This document shows, piece after piece, positions 5,719 to 6,992 of a DNA stretch of 6,992 nucleotides (positions are counted from its first letter, which is position 1; each line of letters opens with the position of its first letter). The DNA lies in contig CAKTGD010000084.1 in NCBI GenBank assembly GCA_934561335.1, positions 1 to 6,992 of the forward strand. The letters run 5' to 3'. The position numbers and the translations under genes were made by a program. The notes beneath the pieces were generated by a model. The model saw only the letters and a list, made by a program, of their open reading frames with translations, was not told where the DNA came from and ran no database searches. This stretch comes from an uncultured Oscillospiraceae bacterium. Its GTDB lineage: Bacteria > Bacillota_A > Clostridia > Oscillospirales > Oscillospiraceae.

Positions 5719-5739
5719 CCGAAATGATCGCCGTATAGG
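5710..5739 (+). promoter_or_regulatory. Possible weak promoter of the amidohydrolase gene
   Basis: TTGCCT (5710-5715) and TATAGG (5734-5739) are spaced by 18 nt, downstream of most of the folC terminator and 35 nt before the next start codon. Both boxes are imperfect. A promoter somewhere here is expected because a strong terminator precedes the gene; this is the best candidate I see. Confidence 0.3.
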
Positions 5740-5773
5740 AAGCATCCGCGTCCGTTTGCAAAGGAGGCCCCCC

Positions 5774-6628
5774 ATGTTTGCTGAGCTGCACATTCACATG
5801 CTGCTGGATGGCGTGTATTGGCGCGATGCCATTGCCGCCCACCGTCCCCACCCGGATGACGCCCTCATCCGCCGCCGTCTGAGCGCCTATCAGGCGGCCG
5901 GCATCACATATCTCCGGGATGGCGGTGACCGGTTCGGTGTGTGCCTGCGGGCCAAAACGTTGGCAGCGGAGTACGGCATTACCTACCGCACCCCCGCCTT
6001 TCCCATCTGCAAAAAAGGCCACTACGGCGGCTTTATCGGCCGGAACTGGGACAGCTTGCGCGACTATCAGGCGCTGCTGAAGGAGGCAAAGGCGTCCGGC
6101 GCGGATTTTATCAAGCTGATGGTCTCCGGGCTGATGGATTTCTCCGTCTGCGGCAAGCTGACAGAACCGCCGCTGACGGCGGCAGAGATGGGTGACCTGA
6201 TCGCCGCCGCCCACGATATGGGCTTTGCCGTCATGGCCCACTGCAACGGGGCACAGGCCGTGAAAAACGCGGTGGCGGCCGGCACGGACAGCATTGAGCA
6301 CGGTGCCTATCTGGATGACGGGGCCTGCCGGGCGCTGGCGGAGGGCGGCACGGTATGGATCCCTACGCTGTCCACCATCGGCAATCTGCTGGGCAGCAGC
6401 CGCTATGACGATGCGGTGCTCTTGCAGATCCTGCACACGGCACAGGAAAACATCCGGAAAGTGGCTTCCCTGGGCGGTTATGTGGGACTGGGCTGTGATG
6501 CCGGGGCATTTCGCGTGCCCCATGTGGAGGGGACATTTTCTGAGGAAAAATGGCTGCGGGAAACACTGGGCGAGCGCACGAACGCCGTTCTGACCGCGGC
6601 GGAAAACCGGGTAAGGGCATTATTTTAA
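5774..6628 (+). CDS. Amidohydrolase-family metal-dependent hydrolase, substrate unknown
   Basis: This 284-residue protein has the metal-ligand set of the amidohydrolase superfamily in the right order: HIH at H6 and H8, a likely carboxylated lysine K114 in DFIKLMVSG, H156 in MAHCNGAQA, H176 in SIEHGAYLDD, and D242 in GLGCDAG. This suggests a binuclear metal TIM barrel hydrolysing an amide, lactam or related bond, resembling imidazolonepropionase- or prolidase-like members. It is shorter than most (about 380-420 residues) because it starts directly at the HxH strand and lacks the flanking beta-sandwich domain. ATG 5774 is preferred, with AAAGGAGG (5760-5767) 6 nt upstream; an in-frame TTG at 5756 overlaps that site. 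It is separated from folC by a terminator, so a folate role is not implied, although an amidohydrolase acting on a pterin or folate breakdown product is conceivable. No signal peptide seen. Confidence 0.85.
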   Translation: MFAELHIHMLLDGVYWRDAIAAHRPHPDDALIRRRLSAYQAAGITYLRDGGDRFGVCLRAKTLAAEYGITYRTPAFPICKKGHYGGFIGRNWDSLRDYQALLKEAKASGADFIKLMVSGLMDFSVCGKLTEPPLTAAEMGDLIAAAHDMGFAVMAHCNGAQAVKNAVAAGTDSIEHGAYLDDGACRALAEGGTVWIPTLSTIGNLLGSSRYDDAVLLQILHTAQENIRKVASLGGYVGLGCDAGAFRVPHVEGTFSEEKWLRETLGERTNAVLTAAENRVRALF

Positions 6629-6639
6629 AGGGTGAAAAC

Positions 6640-6698
6640 GGTACATATACCGCCCATTTGGGGTACATATACCGCCCGCTTTGGTACTTATACCGCCC
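6640..6698. repeat. Three tandem 16-bp repeats, each with a small inverted repeat
   Basis: GGTACATATACCGCCC occurs at 6640-6655 and identically at 6662-6677, and once more as GGTACTTATACCGCCC at 6683-6698. The spacing is 22 and then 21 bp, about two helical turns, so the copies face the same side of DNA. Each contains GGTA-CATA-TACC, a short dyad. They lie in the gap between two convergent genes, just before the shared terminator. A further 7-bp hairpin GCTGCGG/CCGCAGC follows at 6700-6724. The array looks like protein-binding sites or a small intergenic minisatellite; function unknown. Confidence 0.85.
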
Positions 6699-6735
6699 GG
6701 CTGCGGTTCACACAGGGCCGCAGCGGCAGCCGGCA

Positions 6736-6784
6736 GCAAAAACCGGCCCCGGACGAAAAGTCCGGGGCCGGTTTTTGCTTTTAT
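6736..6784. terminator. Strong bidirectional terminator between the amidohydrolase gene and acsB
   Basis: A perfect 19-bp stem GCAAAAACCGGCCCCGGAC (6736-6754) with its complement (6760-6778) closes a GAAAA loop, and TTTTAT follows on the plus strand. The stem base carries A5/T5 runs, so it can act in both directions. It lies 10 nt beyond the acsB stop on the minus strand and about 108 nt past the amidohydrolase stop on the plus strand, ending both convergent transcripts. Confidence 0.92.
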
Positions 6785-6793
6785 AAGGCGCTC

Positions 6794-6992
6794 TTACATA
6801 AGGGGTTCCATCTCCAGAACAGGGTGGCCCACCTCGGTCAGGAAGGTATACAGCTCTTCCATGTCGGTGGTGACGGTCTCATCGGCGATCATGGAGGTAA
6901 AGTTCTCAATGCCGTACAGCTCCTTGGCGGTAGCGTTGATGCGATCCGCCATCTGCTCTTTCAGCTCCTTGGGCAGCCACACGATGCGGCCC
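6794..6992 (-). CDS. acsB: Acetyl-CoA synthase (CODH/ACS beta subunit), C-terminal end, partial
   Basis: Only the last 65 codons are in the window; the frame is open to the right edge and ends at TAA (6794-6796). The segment GRIVWLPKELKEQMADRI, then MIADETVTTDMEEL and the closing GHPVLEMEPLM, matches the C-terminal end of bacterial acetyl-CoA synthase, the subunit that joins CO, a methyl group from the corrinoid protein and CoA at a Ni-Ni-[4Fe-4S] cluster. The cluster ligands lie outside this window, so catalytic residues cannot be checked. An in-frame GTG at 6982 is an internal valine, not a start. It is on the same strand as acsD, metF, cooC and cooT but separated from them by the folate module and a strong terminator. 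Confidence 0.88.
   Translation of the reverse strand, partial: GRIVWLPKELKEQMADRINATAKELYGIENFTSMIADETVTTDMEELYTFLTEVGHPVLEMEPLM

Noticed and set aside
4406..6523. A 705-codon open frame on the minus strand opposite folC and the amidohydrolase gene
   Set aside because: It runs antisense through two well-supported genes and across the folC terminator. Its product is rich in H, Q, R and A with no recognisable motif, as expected for a shadow frame in GC-rich DNA, and I see no ribosome site for it.
6640..6698. The repeats as a CRISPR array
   Set aside because: The units are only 16 bp, the gaps are 5-6 bp, and no cas genes are present. Spacers of usual length are absent.

Overview
The window comes from a GC-rich, low-motility-of-evidence Clostridia genome; the best guess is a gut Oscillospiraceae-type acetogenic or Wood-Ljungdahl-bearing bacterium. 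The reasons are bacterial-type corrinoid protein and acetyl-CoA synthase sequences, strong AAGGAGG ribosome binding sites, sigma-A promoters, a THF riboswitch of the Firmicutes kind and an ECF folate transporter subunit. The species cannot be fixed from the sequence alone.

Layout. The minus strand carries Wood-Ljungdahl (reductive acetyl-CoA) genes at both ends. At the right edge is the last 65 codons of acsB (acetyl-CoA synthase), closed by a very strong bidirectional terminator. On the left, one probable operon reads leftwards from a sigma-A promoter near 3390-3419: cooT (nickel-binding accessory protein), an unrecognised 75-residue protein, metF (methylene-THF reductase), cooC (Ni-insertion ATPase) and acsD (corrinoid Fe-S protein small subunit, running off the left edge). 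A putative terminator or attenuator lies after cooT and a 12-bp hairpin lies between metF and cooC.

Between these two blocks, on the plus strand, is a folate module. A promoter leads into a THF riboswitch (about 3641-3741) with a readable Shine-Dalgarno-sequestering expression platform, then folT (ECF folate transporter S component), overlapping by ATGA with folC (folylpolyglutamate/dihydrofolate synthase), then a 13-bp intrinsic terminator. A short amidohydrolase-family protein of unknown substrate follows, then three 16-bp tandem repeats and the terminator shared with acsB.

How they fit together. The methyl branch of the pathway runs on tetrahydrofolate, which FolT/FolC import and polyglutamylate under THF feedback. 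MetF makes methyl-THF. The methyl group goes to the corrinoid protein (AcsD is one subunit), and AcsB joins it with CO and CoA. CooC and CooT are expected to serve nickel delivery to CODH/ACS. Possible new items are the 75-residue operon protein with a protein-like continuation in the -1 frame, a Rex-like operator at the cooT promoter, and the tandem repeats near 6640-6698.
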